64,000 nt of DNA, from the NCBI RefSeq assembly GCF_900100735.1, contig NZ_FNCJ01000010.1:1-64000 (forward strand), read 5' to 3'. Positions 1-8,827 of this stretch are shown here, in pieces; position 1 is the stretch's first letter, and every line of letters starts with the position of its first letter. Made by a program: the position numbers and the translations under genes. Source of the DNA: Paraburkholderia phenazinium. Its GTDB lineage: Bacteria > Pseudomonadota > Gammaproteobacteria > Burkholderiales > Burkholderiaceae. The notes below the pieces were generated by a model. That model saw only the letters and a program-made list of their open reading frames with translations, was not told the origin of the DNA and made no database searches.

Positions 1-95
1 TGCCTGATGCCTGATGCCTGATGCCTGATGCCTGATGCCTGATGCCTGATGCCTGATGCCTGATGCCTGATGCCTGATGCCTGATGCCTGATGCC
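1..95. repeat. Heptanucleotide tandem repeat (TGCCTGA)n
   Basis: Thirteen perfect copies of TGCCTGA followed by a partial copy, running into the left window edge, so the true array is longer. It ends about 190 bases before the first MFS transporter start. Seven is not a multiple of three, so inside a gene it would shift frame. Here nothing coding can be assigned across it from the visible sequence. Confidence 0.97.
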
Positions 96-282
96 AGCAA
101 AGCATAGGCAAACGGTGCGGTCGGCCGTTCAACGAAAAACAACATCTCGGTTGCTCCACTGCAGATGCATTTTGGCTTAGGTACAATCCCTTACATATTT
201 GCCCTGCCTGCGCCCGCGCTCTCGCTCCGAAAACGCGCGCCGGCCACGCGCCCCGCGCGGACTTCGCACCGATCTCCCCATC

Positions 283-1449
283 ATGCCTTTGCCTCTGCTT
301 GCCCTTGCCGTAGCCGCGTTTGGAATCGGTACCACTGAATTCGTCATCATGGGTTTGCTGCCCGATGTGGCGCGCGACCTGGCCGTCTCGATCCCGGCGG
401 CCGGCATGCTGGTATCGGCCTATGCCCTCGGCGTGACGATTGGCGCGCCGATCGTCGCCATTGCCGTGGCCAATATGCCGCGCAAGAAGGCGCTGATGAG
501 CCTGATCGGTGTGTTTATCGTCGGCAATCTGCTGTGCGCGATCGCCCCCAACTACGGCGTGCTGATGGCTGCGCGGATCGTCACGGCGTTTTGCCACGGC
601 GCCTTCTTCGGCATTGGTTCGGTGGTCGCAGCCGGTCTTGTGGCGCCGAACCGGCGTGCCCAGGCAATCGCCCTGATGTTCACCGGTCTCACGCTTGCCA
701 ACGTGCTCGGCGTGCCGCTCGGCACCGCGCTCGGTCAGGCCGTCGGCTGGCGCGCGACGTTCTGGGCAGTGACCGTCATCGGCGTGTTGGCCGCCGGCGC
801 GCTGGCGGTTTGCCTGCCCGCGAAGATCGAGATGCAGAAGGCCAGTCTGGTGCGCGAATTCAGTGTGCTGAAGAACCCGCAGGTACTGATGGTGCTCGGC
901 ATCAGCGTGCTCGCATCGGCCAGCCTGTTCTCCACCTTCACCTACATCACGCCGATCCTCGAGGACGTCACCGGCTTCACGCCGCATGCGGTCACGCTGG
1001 TGCTGCTGTTGTTCGGCCTCGGCCTGACGGTGGGCAGCACGCTCGGCGGCAAGCTGGCCGACTGGCGCCTGATGCCTTCGCTCGTGGCGTTCCTGCTGGC
1101 CATCGTGGTGATCCTGACGATCTTCGCCGGCACGATGCATTCGGCGCTGCCCGCGATGATCACCATCTTCGCGTGGGGCGTGCTCGCTTTCGCAATCGTG
1201 CCGCCGCTGCAGATGCTGATTGTCGACCGCGCGAGCCATGCACCGAACCTCGCCTCGACGCTCAATCAGGGCGCCTTCAATCTGGGCAACGCCACCGGCG
1301 CGTGGCTCGGCGGCATGGCGATCGGCGCAGGTGCGCCGCTCACGACGCTGCCGTGGGTCGGTGTCGCAGCGGCTATCGGCGCGCTTGGTTTGACGCTGTG
1401 GTCGGCTTCGCTGGAACGCCGTGCACCGCGCGCTGCCGTTCCTGGCTGA
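283..1449 (+). CDS. MFS transporter, AraJ/NepI-like efflux permease
   Basis: Predicted 388-residue inner-membrane proton-driven exporter of the major facilitator superfamily. The N-terminal segment AAFGIGTTEFVIMGLLPDVA and the later hydrophobic blocks fit a 12-helix permease of the arabinose-efflux/DHA1 type. The substrate cannot be read from sequence. I chose ATG 283 because the hydrophobic first helix follows at once; a TTG at 199 would add a 28-residue Arg/Pro-rich, non-family leader. A -10-like TACAAT lies at 182-187, ahead of that TTG. The next gene is a second, unrelated MFS protein on the same strand, 82 bases on, with a palindrome in between. Confidence 0.85.
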   Translation: MPLPLLALAVAAFGIGTTEFVIMGLLPDVARDLAVSIPAAGMLVSAYALGVTIGAPIVAIAVANMPRKKALMSLIGVFIVGNLLCAIAPNYGVLMAARIVTAFCHGAFFGIGSVVAAGLVAPNRRAQAIALMFTGLTLANVLGVPLGTALGQAVGWRATFWAVTVIGVLAAGALAVCLPAKIEMQKASLVREFSVLKNPQVLMVLGISVLASASLFSTFTYITPILEDVTGFTPHAVTLVLLLFGLGLTVGSTLGGKLADWRLMPSLVAFLLAIVVILTIFAGTMHSALPAMITIFAWGVLAFAIVPPLQMLIVDRASHAPNLASTLNQGAFNLGNATGAWLGGMAIGAGAPLTTLPWVGVAAAIGALGLTLWSASLERRAPRAAVPG

Positions 1450-1466
1450 ACCTCACCGCAACGCTA

Positions 1467-1490
1467 ACATAGCGACCCGCGTCGCTATGT
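1467..1490. promoter_or_regulatory. Perfect 10-bp inverted repeat, candidate operator or hairpin
   Basis: ACATAGCGAC (1467-1476) and GTCGCTATGT (1481-1490) are exact reverse complements around a 4-base CCGC spacer. It lies 42 bases before the second MFS start and 17 bases after the first MFS stop. There is no following T run, so it is a poor intrinsic terminator. Its position and symmetry would suit a dimeric repressor site. No regulator gene adjoins it. Confidence 0.5.
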
Positions 1491-1531
1491 CAGGGTGCAT
1501 ATGACACACGGGCGGTGTAGCATCTCGCCCG

Positions 1532-2689
1532 ATGAAAGTCATCTTCACACGCGATTTTCTCGCACTCATTCTTAGCGTCGCGGTAGTCGGACTCGGCAGC
1601 GGCGCCACTCTTCCCCTTACCGCACTGGCGCTGACACAGGCTGGCTATGGCACCGACGTGGTCGGCCTGCTGACCGCTGCGCAGGCCGGCGGCGGACTCC
1701 TCGTGGTGCCGCTGGCCGGCTGGATCGCGGCGCGCTTCGGCGGCCGGCAAGTGATTGTCGGCGCGGTGCTGGTGGTCGGCATTGCCACGGCGCTCATGCA
1801 GTTCAGCACCAACCTGCTTGTTTGGGGTGTGCTGCGCGTCTTGTGCGGCGCGGCGCTGATGCTGCTATTCACGATCGGCGAAGCATGGGTCAACCAGCTC
1901 GCCGACGATGCCACACGCGGCCGCGTTGTCGCCATCTATGCGACCAACTTCACGCTATTCCAGATGGCCGGGCCGGTACTCGTCAGTCAGGTGGCCGATT
2001 TCACCGCGTGGCGCTTTCTGCTGTGCGGCGCGCTCTTCATGCTGGCGCTGCCGGCACTCGCGGCGATCCGCTCGGCGCCCGCAGCCTCCGCTGAAGAAGA
2101 GGTCCACGGCGGCTGGCGCCAGGTGCTGCCGCTGATGCCCGCGCTCGTGATCGGCACGGGCTTCTTTGCGCTGTTCGACACCATCGCGTTGTCGCTGATG
2201 CCGCTCTTTGCGATGGCGCACGGCATCTCCGGCGAGGTAGCCGTGCTGTTCGCCTCGGCGCTGCTGCTCGGCGACACCACGATGCAATTTCCGATCGGCT
2301 GGCTGGCGGACCGGCTCGGCCGCGAGCGCGTACACATCGGCGCCGCGATGGTCGTGGTGCTGCTTTTGCCGCTGCTGCCGTGGGCGATCTCGTCGCCGTG
2401 GCTGTGCTGGCCGTTGCTGTTCGTGTTGGGTGCGGCGGCGGGGTCGATCTACACGCTGTCGCTGGTGGCCTGCGGCGAGCGCTTTCGCGGCGTGGCGCTG
2501 GTGTCGGCCAGTTCGCTGGTGGGGGCGTCATGGAGCGCGGCGAGCTTCGGCGGACCGCTGATCGCCGGAACGCTGATGAAGAGCGTCGGCAATGACGCGA
2601 TGATCGGCGTGCTGCTGGTCAGCGCGCTCGCGTTTCTGGCGGCGGTATGGTGGGAAAAGCGGCGTGGTTCGGTGCAGGCGCTACAGTGA
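1532..2689 (+). CDS. MFS transporter, YcaD-like
   Basis: 385-residue polytopic membrane protein. It begins with a short polar stretch and then a helix rich in Val, Gly and Leu (LILSVAVVGLGSGATLPL); the rest has the hydrophobic pattern of a 12-helix MFS carrier with a charged central loop at about residues 185-195. The fold resembles the YcaD/UMF-type subgroup, for which substrates are poorly known. ATG 1532 has no strong Shine-Dalgarno; TGTAGCAT at 1516-1523 could serve as a -10. The gene is convergent with fahA, with only 64 bases between stops. The assignment to MFS is firm, the substrate unknown. Confidence 0.82.
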   Translation: MKVIFTRDFLALILSVAVVGLGSGATLPLTALALTQAGYGTDVVGLLTAAQAGGGLLVVPLAGWIAARFGGRQVIVGAVLVVGIATALMQFSTNLLVWGVLRVLCGAALMLLFTIGEAWVNQLADDATRGRVVAIYATNFTLFQMAGPVLVSQVADFTAWRFLLCGALFMLALPALAAIRSAPAASAEEEVHGGWRQVLPLMPALVIGTGFFALFDTIALSLMPLFAMAHGISGEVAVLFASALLLGDTTMQFPIGWLADRLGRERVHIGAAMVVVLLLPLLPWAISSPWLCWPLLFVLGAAAGSIYTLSLVACGERFRGVALVSASSLVGASWSAASFGGPLIAGTLMKSVGNDAMIGVLLVSALAFLAAVWWEKRRGSVQALQ

Positions 2690-2753
2690 CGATGAACGCG
2701 CGCGCAGCGTTTTTAAGGGGGCGCCGCTTTGCAGCCACGCCCCTCTCTTCACC

Positions 2754-4064
2754 TTACTTCTGCGCCGGCAAAATCTCGCCCACGCACGTGCCGAAGCCGA
2801 CCCGGTAACCATCACCCTGGCACCATCCGGCAAGCGTCAGTTCGTCGCCGTCCTCGATGAAGGCGCGCGTCCCGCCCTCCTTCAACTCCAGCGGATTCTT
2901 GCCGTTCCACGTCAGTTCCAGCAGGCTGCCGTAGGAATCTTCGGTCGGTCCGCTGATGGTCCCCGAGCCCATCAGGTCGCCCACCCGCGTATTGCAGCCG
3001 GACACCGTGTGGTGCGCGAGCTGCTGCGCCATGGTCCAGTACATATGCCGGAAGTTGGTGCGCGCGATCGTGCTTGCCTGCTGCGCATGCTGAGGCCGCA
3101 GTTTGACTTCCAGCGCGATATCGAACGCATGCGCGCCGTCATGCAGCAGATACGCGAGCGGCTGCGGCTCCTGCGCCGGTTGCGCGACGCGGAACGGCTC
3201 GAGGGCGTCGAGCGTAACGATCCACGGCGAAATGGTGGTGGCGAAAGTCTTCGCATTGAACGGCCCGAGCGGCACGTATTCCCATTGCTGAATGTCGCGC
3301 GCGCTCCAGTCGTTGAGCAGCACCATGCCGAAGATGTGGTCCTCGGCATCGGCGCAGCCAATCGGCTCGCCAAGCGCATTGCCGCGCCCGATGACAAAGC
3401 CGGTCTCCAGTTCGATATCCAGCTTGCGGCACGCGCCGAATACCGGACGCTCGTGGTCGGGCAGCTTCAACTGGCCGCTGGGACGCCGCACCGGCGTGCC
3501 GCTCACCACCACCGACGAGGCCCGGCCGTTGTAGCCGATCGGCATTTCGGACCAGTTCGGCAGCAAGGCGTTCTTAGGATCACGGAACATCGAACCGACG
3601 TTCGTCGCGTGTTCCTTCGACGAGTAGAAGTCCGTGTAGCCGGGAATCTGCACCGGCAGGTGCAGCGTGGCGCCGGCCAGCGGCGCGAGCGCGCGTTCGC
3701 GCAAGGTGGCGTCGTCGCGCAGCGTGGCGGTATCGCGGGAGAGCAGGCTGCTCAACTGGATACGCACGCTGCGCCAAGCATCGCGGCCCAGCGCGATGAA
3801 ATCGTTGAGCGTGTCGCGCGCGAACACCTCCTGGCTTGCCGCCCCGCCCGTGAGGCGCAGCAGACCGGCGGCTTGCAACACCGCCAGATCGGCGATGCGA
3901 TCGCCGATCGCCACGCCCACTCGCGGCGCCGCGTTGCGCGCGTCGCTGAAAATGCCGAACGGCAGGTTCTGGATCGAAAAATCACAGGTGGGATCGTTCG
4001 CGGCTTCGATCCAGCTTTTGCGCGACGCGTCGAGGGTCGCCTGAAGATCGCTCGATGCGTTCAT
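2754..4064 (-). CDS. fahA: Fumarylacetoacetase
   Basis: 436-residue cytosolic hydrolase that splits 4-fumarylacetoacetate to fumarate and acetoacetate, the last step of tyrosine/homogentisate degradation. The N-terminal domain is followed by the FAH fold with TDFYSSKEHATNVGSMFR, which contains the catalytic His region of the family, and by the C-terminal block with LLELTWNG and a closing GFGTCVGEILPA. Length is close to the usual 420-440. The start overlaps the stop of hmgA as ATGA (4061-4064), which signals translational coupling; upstream in-frame codons lie inside hmgA. Maleylacetoacetate isomerase, needed between the two enzymes, is not in this cluster. Confidence 0.96.
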   Translation of the reverse strand: MNASSDLQATLDASRKSWIEAANDPTCDFSIQNLPFGIFSDARNAAPRVGVAIGDRIADLAVLQAAGLLRLTGGAASQEVFARDTLNDFIALGRDAWRSVRIQLSSLLSRDTATLRDDATLRERALAPLAGATLHLPVQIPGYTDFYSSKEHATNVGSMFRDPKNALLPNWSEMPIGYNGRASSVVVSGTPVRRPSGQLKLPDHERPVFGACRKLDIELETGFVIGRGNALGEPIGCADAEDHIFGMVLLNDWSARDIQQWEYVPLGPFNAKTFATTISPWIVTLDALEPFRVAQPAQEPQPLAYLLHDGAHAFDIALEVKLRPQHAQQASTIARTNFRHMYWTMAQQLAHHTVSGCNTRVGDLMGSGTISGPTEDSYGSLLELTWNGKNPLELKEGGTRAFIEDGDELTLAGWCQGDGYRVGFGTCVGEILPAQK

Positions 4065-5443
4065 CGTTGCTCCGGGTTGAAGTGTTTCTTGAGGCCCTGC
4101 CAGCACTCGTAGTAATGCGCCTGCAGTTGCGCCGTTTCCAGCGCGAAGCGGGTCGGCTTGATCAGCGTGCGGGTTTCGAACATAAAGGCCATCGTGTCGC
4201 CGACCTTGTGCGGCTTCGAGGTGTCGCTGTGCGAGGCCTTCTCGAAGGTGTCCGCATCCGGACCGTGGCCCGTCATGCAGTTATGCAGGCTCGCGCCTCC
4301 CGGCAGAAAGCCCTCGGCCTTCGCGTCGTAGACGCCGTGCACGAGGCCCATGAACTCGCTCGCCACGTTGCGGTGGAACCAGGGCGGGCGGAAGGTGTTC
4401 TCAGCAGCCAGCCAGCGCGGCGGGAAAATCACAAAGTCGATCGTGTCGACACCTGGCGTATCGCTTGGCGAATGCAGCACGAGGAAGATCGACGGATCCG
4501 GATGATCGAAGCTGATCGAGCCGATCGTGTTGAAGCGGCGCAGGTCGTACTTGTAGGGCGCGTAGTTGCCGTGCCACGCAACCACGTCGAGCGGCGAATG
4601 GCCGATGTCGGCGCGCCACAGGTTGCCGTTGAGCTTCGCCACCAGTTCGAAGGCGCCCTCGCGGTCTTCGTACCAGGCATGCGGCGTGAGGAAGTCGCGC
4701 GGATTGGCGAGACCGTTCGAACCGATCGGCCCGAGGTCCGGCAGGCGCAGCAATGCGCCGAAGTTCTCGCAGATATAGCCGCGTGCTGCACCGTCGGGCA
4801 GCGAAACGGAGAAACGCACGCCACGCGGGATCACGGCGATCTCGAACGGCTCGACGTCGATCAGTCCGAATTCCGTTGCGATGTGGAGGCGCCCTTCCTG
4901 AGGCACGATCAGCAGTTCGCCATCGGCACTGTAGAAGAAGCGGTCCTGCATCGAACGGTTGGCGGCGTACAGGTAAATCGCACAGCCGCTCATTGCTTCG
5001 GCCGAACCGTTGCCGGCCATCGTCACCCAGCCGTCGATGAAATCGGTCGGCTCGGTGGGCATTGGCAGCGGGTCCCAGCGCAACTGGTTCGGTGGCGTCG
5101 GCGGCACCTCGTGGAAGTTCGCCACCAGCCGGTGCGAAGGCAGCGCCGTGAACGGCTGATGCACCGCCGCCGGACGGATCCGGTACATCCAGGAACGGCG
5201 ATTGTGGCTGCGCGGCGCGGTAAAGGCCGTGCCCGACAGTTGTTCGGCGTACAAACCGTATGCCGCACGCTGCGGCGAGTTGCGGCCCTGCGGCAGCGCG
5301 CCCGGCAGCGCTTCCGTAGCGAACTCGTTGGCGAAACCCGACTGATAACCAGGCTCGATGTCGGACCGCCCGCGGCGTTCTGCACGATGACTTGCCTGGT
5401 CCTCTGCTGCCAGACTCGCGGGCTTGTGTGTGGTGTTATCCAT
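4061..5443 (-). CDS. hmgA: Homogentisate 1,2-dioxygenase
   Basis: 460-residue non-haem iron enzyme opening the ring of homogentisate to 4-maleylacetoacetate. The iron ligands of the family are recognisable: FHRNVASEFMG gives His356 and Glu362, and GHGPD gives His392. The 6- and 36-residue spacing matches the human enzyme. The N-terminus carries YQSGFANEFATEALPGALP, typical of bacterial HmgA. ATG 5443 is preceded by GGAGA at good spacing. The gene sits between an aromatic-acid importer and fahA on the same strand, so the likely order of transcription is importer, hmgA, fahA, with a 139-base repeat-bearing gap before hmgA. Confidence 0.97.
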   Translation of the reverse strand: MDNTTHKPASLAAEDQASHRAERRGRSDIEPGYQSGFANEFATEALPGALPQGRNSPQRAAYGLYAEQLSGTAFTAPRSHNRRSWMYRIRPAAVHQPFTALPSHRLVANFHEVPPTPPNQLRWDPLPMPTEPTDFIDGWVTMAGNGSAEAMSGCAIYLYAANRSMQDRFFYSADGELLIVPQEGRLHIATEFGLIDVEPFEIAVIPRGVRFSVSLPDGAARGYICENFGALLRLPDLGPIGSNGLANPRDFLTPHAWYEDREGAFELVAKLNGNLWRADIGHSPLDVVAWHGNYAPYKYDLRRFNTIGSISFDHPDPSIFLVLHSPSDTPGVDTIDFVIFPPRWLAAENTFRPPWFHRNVASEFMGLVHGVYDAKAEGFLPGGASLHNCMTGHGPDADTFEKASHSDTSKPHKVGDTMAFMFETRTLIKPTRFALETAQLQAHYYECWQGLKKHFNPEQR

Positions 5444-5475
5444 CCAGATTCTCCGTTGAAACGCCGGCCCTTTTT

Positions 5476-5563
5476 GAGGTCGCTTTAGGGCCGCTTCAAG
5501 GCCGCTTGAGGGCCGCTTTTTGGCCGTTCTTAAGCCGCTTATGGCCGCTCGCGGGCCGTCTTC
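5476..5563. repeat. Degenerate 11-bp tandem array between importer gene and hmgA
   Basis: About eight imperfect copies of an 11-base unit close to GGGCCGCTTNA, for example at 5488-5498, 5499-5509, 5510-5520, 5521-5531 and 5532-5542. They fill most of the 139-base gap between the importer stop and the hmgA start. The period is near one DNA helical turn. No terminator hairpin with a T run is apparent. Confidence 0.75.
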
Positions 5564-5582
5564 AGGTGTTCAAAGCGTTTTC

Positions 5583-6938
5583 TCAGACCGCTTGCGCCGT
5601 CGTGTTGCCGCGTTGCCGGGTGGCTCCTGCCAGCGCGATCACCAGCAGCGCCGAGCACAGCACCGGTACGGCGGCCGCATGAAAGAGTGCTGCGTTCGAC
5701 CAGTTGAGCGCAATCAGTTGCCCGCCGACCAGCGGTCCGATCACCGAGCCGATCCGGCCAATGCCCAGACTCCAGCCGATGCCGGTCGAGCGCAGCGTGG
5801 TCGGATAGAAATGGCCAGCGAGTGCATTCACGGCCGGCTGGCCGCCGACCACGCAGAAGCCGCCGGCGAACACGACGATCAGGAGCCACGGCAGTGCATG
5901 GGCAAGCGTGCCGATCATGCCGACCGTCACGGCGGCGCCCACGAAACACACGAACAGCACCCGCACAAAACCGAAGCGCTCGATAAACCAGCCCAGCAGC
6001 AGCGTGCCCACCACGCCACCGGTCTGCAGCACGGTGCCGACGATCACCGCGGTGGCAGGCGTATAGCCCGCTTCGTGCATGACGGTCGGCAGCCAGTTCG
6101 ACAGGAAGTACAGATCGATCAGGTTCATGAAACTGATGGCCCAGAGGATCAACGTGACCGGAGTGCGGCCAGCGCGGAACAGCTCGGCCACCGGGGCCCC
6201 GCCGCTCGCCTTTTCGCGCACGACGAGGCGCGTATCGGCGCCGATCGGCAGGCTTGGGTCGAAGCGGCCGAGCCAGCGCAAGGCGCGCTCATGACGGCCC
6301 TTGAGCACCAGAAACTGCAGCGATTCCGGCAGCGCAACCAGCATCGCGAAGGCGAGCAGCAGCGGCACCGTGCCGCCGACCCAGAACACCGCGCGCCAGC
6401 CGTACGACGGAATCAACGCCGCACTGATGAAGCCGCCCAGCGCCGCACCGAGCGTGAAACCGCACGACACCAGCATCATCCGCTTGACGCGGTGCGCGGT
6501 GCTCGAGAATTCGCCGACCAAGGCCATCGCGTTCGGCATGATGCAGCCGAGCCCAAGACCGGTGATGAAGCGCAGCGTGAGCAAGGCCGGAATCGTCGTC
6601 ACGAACGGCGTCGCCAGCATGGCGAGCGCGAAGAACAGCGTCGCGCCGATCAGCACCGGGCGCCGGCCAATCTTGTCCGCCAGCACCGACAACCCCAGCG
6701 CCCCCAGCAGCATGCCGAACAGGCTCGCGCTGAACACCGGGCCGAGCGCCGCCTTCGACACATGCCATTCACCGATCACGCTCGGCGCGACGTAGCCCAT
6801 CGCTTGCGCGTCGAAGCCGTCGATCACGAGGCACAGGCCGCACAGCAACAGCAGCAGCAACTGAAAAGCCGGGTGATGCGTTTCGCCGAGCACGCGCTCG
6901 ACTTCGATCACGTTGCCGGATGCGGGTTGGGCATTCAT
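5583..6938 (-). CDS. Aromatic acid:H+ symporter (AAHS family MFS)
   Basis: 451-residue inner-membrane MFS carrier, probably importing an aromatic acid for the homogentisate route. The family signature DGFDAQAMGYVAP lies in helix 1, and the loop 2-3 signature with DKIGRR follows (GLSVLADKIGRRPVLIG). Twelve hydrophobic segments and a large central loop (about residues 215-250) are visible. ATG 6938 has a strong GAGGAG upstream. Its position ahead of hmgA-fahA suggests the substrate enters via homogentisate, such as 4-hydroxyphenylpyruvate, a phenylacetate derivative or homogentisate itself; this is inference. BenK/PcaK-type carriers are the closest named relatives. Confidence 0.88.
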   Translation of the reverse strand: MNAQPASGNVIEVERVLGETHHPAFQLLLLLLCGLCLVIDGFDAQAMGYVAPSVIGEWHVSKAALGPVFSASLFGMLLGALGLSVLADKIGRRPVLIGATLFFALAMLATPFVTTIPALLTLRFITGLGLGCIMPNAMALVGEFSSTAHRVKRMMLVSCGFTLGAALGGFISAALIPSYGWRAVFWVGGTVPLLLAFAMLVALPESLQFLVLKGRHERALRWLGRFDPSLPIGADTRLVVREKASGGAPVAELFRAGRTPVTLILWAISFMNLIDLYFLSNWLPTVMHEAGYTPATAVIVGTVLQTGGVVGTLLLGWFIERFGFVRVLFVCFVGAAVTVGMIGTLAHALPWLLIVVFAGGFCVVGGQPAVNALAGHFYPTTLRSTGIGWSLGIGRIGSVIGPLVGGQLIALNWSNAALFHAAAVPVLCSALLVIALAGATRQRGNTTAQAV

Positions 6939-6997
6939 TGAGTCGTCTCCTCGTCCTGACCGGTGCGAACGGATTCGCCACCGCAGTTATTTTGCGA

Positions 6998-7012
6998 TTT
7001 ACGAATAGTAAA
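6998..7012. promoter_or_regulatory. TTTAC-N5-GTAAA palindrome upstream of the importer operon
   Basis: A 5+5 base inverted repeat in a locally AT-rich stretch 60 bases before the importer start, with a second palindrome TTAACGTTAA at 7033-7042. The block looks like a promoter/operator region for the importer-hmgA-fahA operon. Both arms are short, so chance is not excluded. Confidence 0.3.
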
Positions 7013-7177
7013 ACTAATTATGGATAGTGAAATTAACGTTAACCCTGGATCTCCGTGCGAACCCCGATATCGTTATCAGCAATTAGTTCATGTAAGCGCG
7101 GTGCGGACTGCTACCATCGATAGATGCGGCCAAACGCCGTGCTTCGATGCGCGAACGACGCGCCACAACAGCCACTC

Positions 7178-8002
7178 ATGATTCCGCAGACCGTCCCGCA
7201 ACTCGTCGCCCGTGCAGCCGAACACCCGTTTCTCGGCGAGCATCTGGCGTTGGGCGAAGGCATCCATCACGACATCGCCGTCGCCCGTTTCGACGGGCTC
7301 GAACTCGCCAGCGCCTACGAGCCGATCTTCGATATCAGCGTGCATGCGCTCGCCCAGTCGCTGTCTTCCTCGCCAGATAGCGCGGAGCGCTTTGGCGATG
7401 AGCTGGGGTTCCAGGCGGTGACGCAGCGCCTCGACGGCGAACCCTTCGACCCGTTCGACCGCGTCGAAGACGACCCGCAACTGGTGGCGCTGGACCGTAT
7501 GTCGCGCACGCTGCACGCGATCAATTTCTTCGGTGCGCAACGTCATGGCCTGCTGTTCCTGCGGGTCCACGAGCGCTTGCTGAAAAGCGTGAAGTACGAC
7601 CACGGCCGGCACTTCTCGACCGTGCTGGTTTCGTTTGGACTCAATCCGTCGCGGATCGTGATTGAATTGCCGGCTGCCGCGGTGGCGCACCGCACCTTTC
7701 TCGGCTATCTGACCAAGAGCTATCAGCGCTATGGGTTCAAGGTGGCGGGCAATCTGCCGAACGCCGGCCAGATCCTTTCGGTGTCCGACATGGCGCGGCT
7801 CGACTTCATCAAGATGGATGCGGGCCTCGCCCTGCGCGATGCGATGGTGAAGCCGCTAGTGGGCTATGCGAACCGCTTGCGGATTCCGCTGATCTTCAAC
7901 CGGGTGGCAAGCGAAGCGCAGTTCGACTTGCTGCAGCAGTACGACGTGCGCTTCGTGCAAGGGCCGCTGTTTGCGGTGCATAGCCACGATGGGGCGGTGT
8001 GA
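7178..8002 (+). CDS. Degenerate EAL-domain protein
   Basis: 274 residues that align over their length with the EAL phosphodiesterase fold, but with altered catalytic motifs. The place of EAL reads SAYEPIFD, and the usual DFIKID-type strand reads DFIKMD. The closing QGPLF corresponds to the family QGYLF strand. The missing EAL triplet suggests a protein that binds or senses rather than hydrolyses c-di-GMP. ATG 7178 was chosen because homology begins soon after. ATG 7124 (292 residues) sits 6 bases after TACCAT and remains possible. The gene is convergent with the IclR gene (3 bases between stops). Confidence 0.75.
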   Translation: MIPQTVPQLVARAAEHPFLGEHLALGEGIHHDIAVARFDGLELASAYEPIFDISVHALAQSLSSSPDSAERFGDELGFQAVTQRLDGEPFDPFDRVEDDPQLVALDRMSRTLHAINFFGAQRHGLLFLRVHERLLKSVKYDHGRHFSTVLVSFGLNPSRIVIELPAAAVAHRTFLGYLTKSYQRYGFKVAGNLPNAGQILSVSDMARLDFIKMDAGLALRDAMVKPLVGYANRLRIPLIFNRVASEAQFDLLQQYDVRFVQGPLFAVHSHDGAV

Positions 8003-8005
8003 GAT

Positions 8006-8791
8006 TCAGCCCGTATCGCCCAGCCGGCGCGCCAGCGCCTTAAGGCGCGGCCCGACATTCTCGCGAAACACCTCTTCCCCCATCGACGACGCCGGCCCGC
8101 TGCAACTGAGCACCAGCCAGCGCCCCTCGCGCGGCTCGCGAAACGGTACCGCGACCGCGTTCACATCGTCGTTCCAGTCACGAAACGAGTAGCAGCAGCG
8201 TTCCTGTGCGAACGCCTCGATTTCCTTCTCTGCGTCCGCCACCAGCGCGGCGCCCTGCTTGCCGGCAGCCTTCTTCAACTCGACAAGCAAAGCCGCGCGC
8301 ACGTCGAGCGGCTGCACCGCCAGATACGCACGTCCCATCGAACTGGTGAGCATGGACAGCTTCGAACCCGACGCCAGGCCCAGTGTGAGCGCCGTCTCGC
8401 TGCGGATCGTCTCCAGATAGATCATGTCGAGCCCGTCCCGGCAGCCCAGCGACACGGCGGCCCCCACCTCGCGCGCGAACGTGCGCATATGCGGCCGCGC
8501 GAGTTCAAGCGTATCGGTGCCGGATAGCAGCGCGAAGCCAAGTGACAGCACCCCGGCGTCGAGCGCATATTTGCCCAAGGTTTCGTCGAGGCGCAGGTAT
8601 CCCAGCACCGTCAACGTATAAGCCAGACGATTGACCGTAGCCTTCGGCAAGCCCGTGCGTTCGACGAAGTCGCGATTGCCGAGCATCGTCTCGCCGGGAC
8701 GGAACGCGCGCAGCAGGTCAAGGCCACGGGCTAACGCGACCACAAATTTGCGCTCGTCGAGCGGATCGAGGGGAGTGGATGCAGGCGTCAT
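8006..8791 (-). CDS. IclR family transcriptional regulator
   Basis: 261-residue DNA-binding regulator. An N-terminal winged helix (about residues 15-75; VERTGLPKATVNRLAYTL is the recognition region) is followed by the IclR effector-binding domain (about 90-255) with the typical DMIYLETIRSETALTLGLAS. It is divergent from gcdH with 106 bases between starts, and that gap contains a perfect TTCCGC/GCGGAA palindrome. The simplest reading is a local regulator of gcdH and of itself. The effector is unknown; glutarate or glutaryl-CoA would be a guess from context. Confidence 0.92.
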   Translation of the reverse strand: MTPASTPLDPLDERKFVVALARGLDLLRAFRPGETMLGNRDFVERTGLPKATVNRLAYTLTVLGYLRLDETLGKYALDAGVLSLGFALLSGTDTLELARPHMRTFAREVGAAVSLGCRDGLDMIYLETIRSETALTLGLASGSKLSMLTSSMGRAYLAVQPLDVRAALLVELKKAAGKQGAALVADAEKEIEAFAQERCCYSFRDWNDDVNAVAVPFREPREGRWLVLSCSGPASSMGEEVFRENVGPRLKALARRLGDTG

Positions 8792-8827
8792 AGGGTGCTA
8801 CACTCAAGTCTGATTTGCAAAACATTG

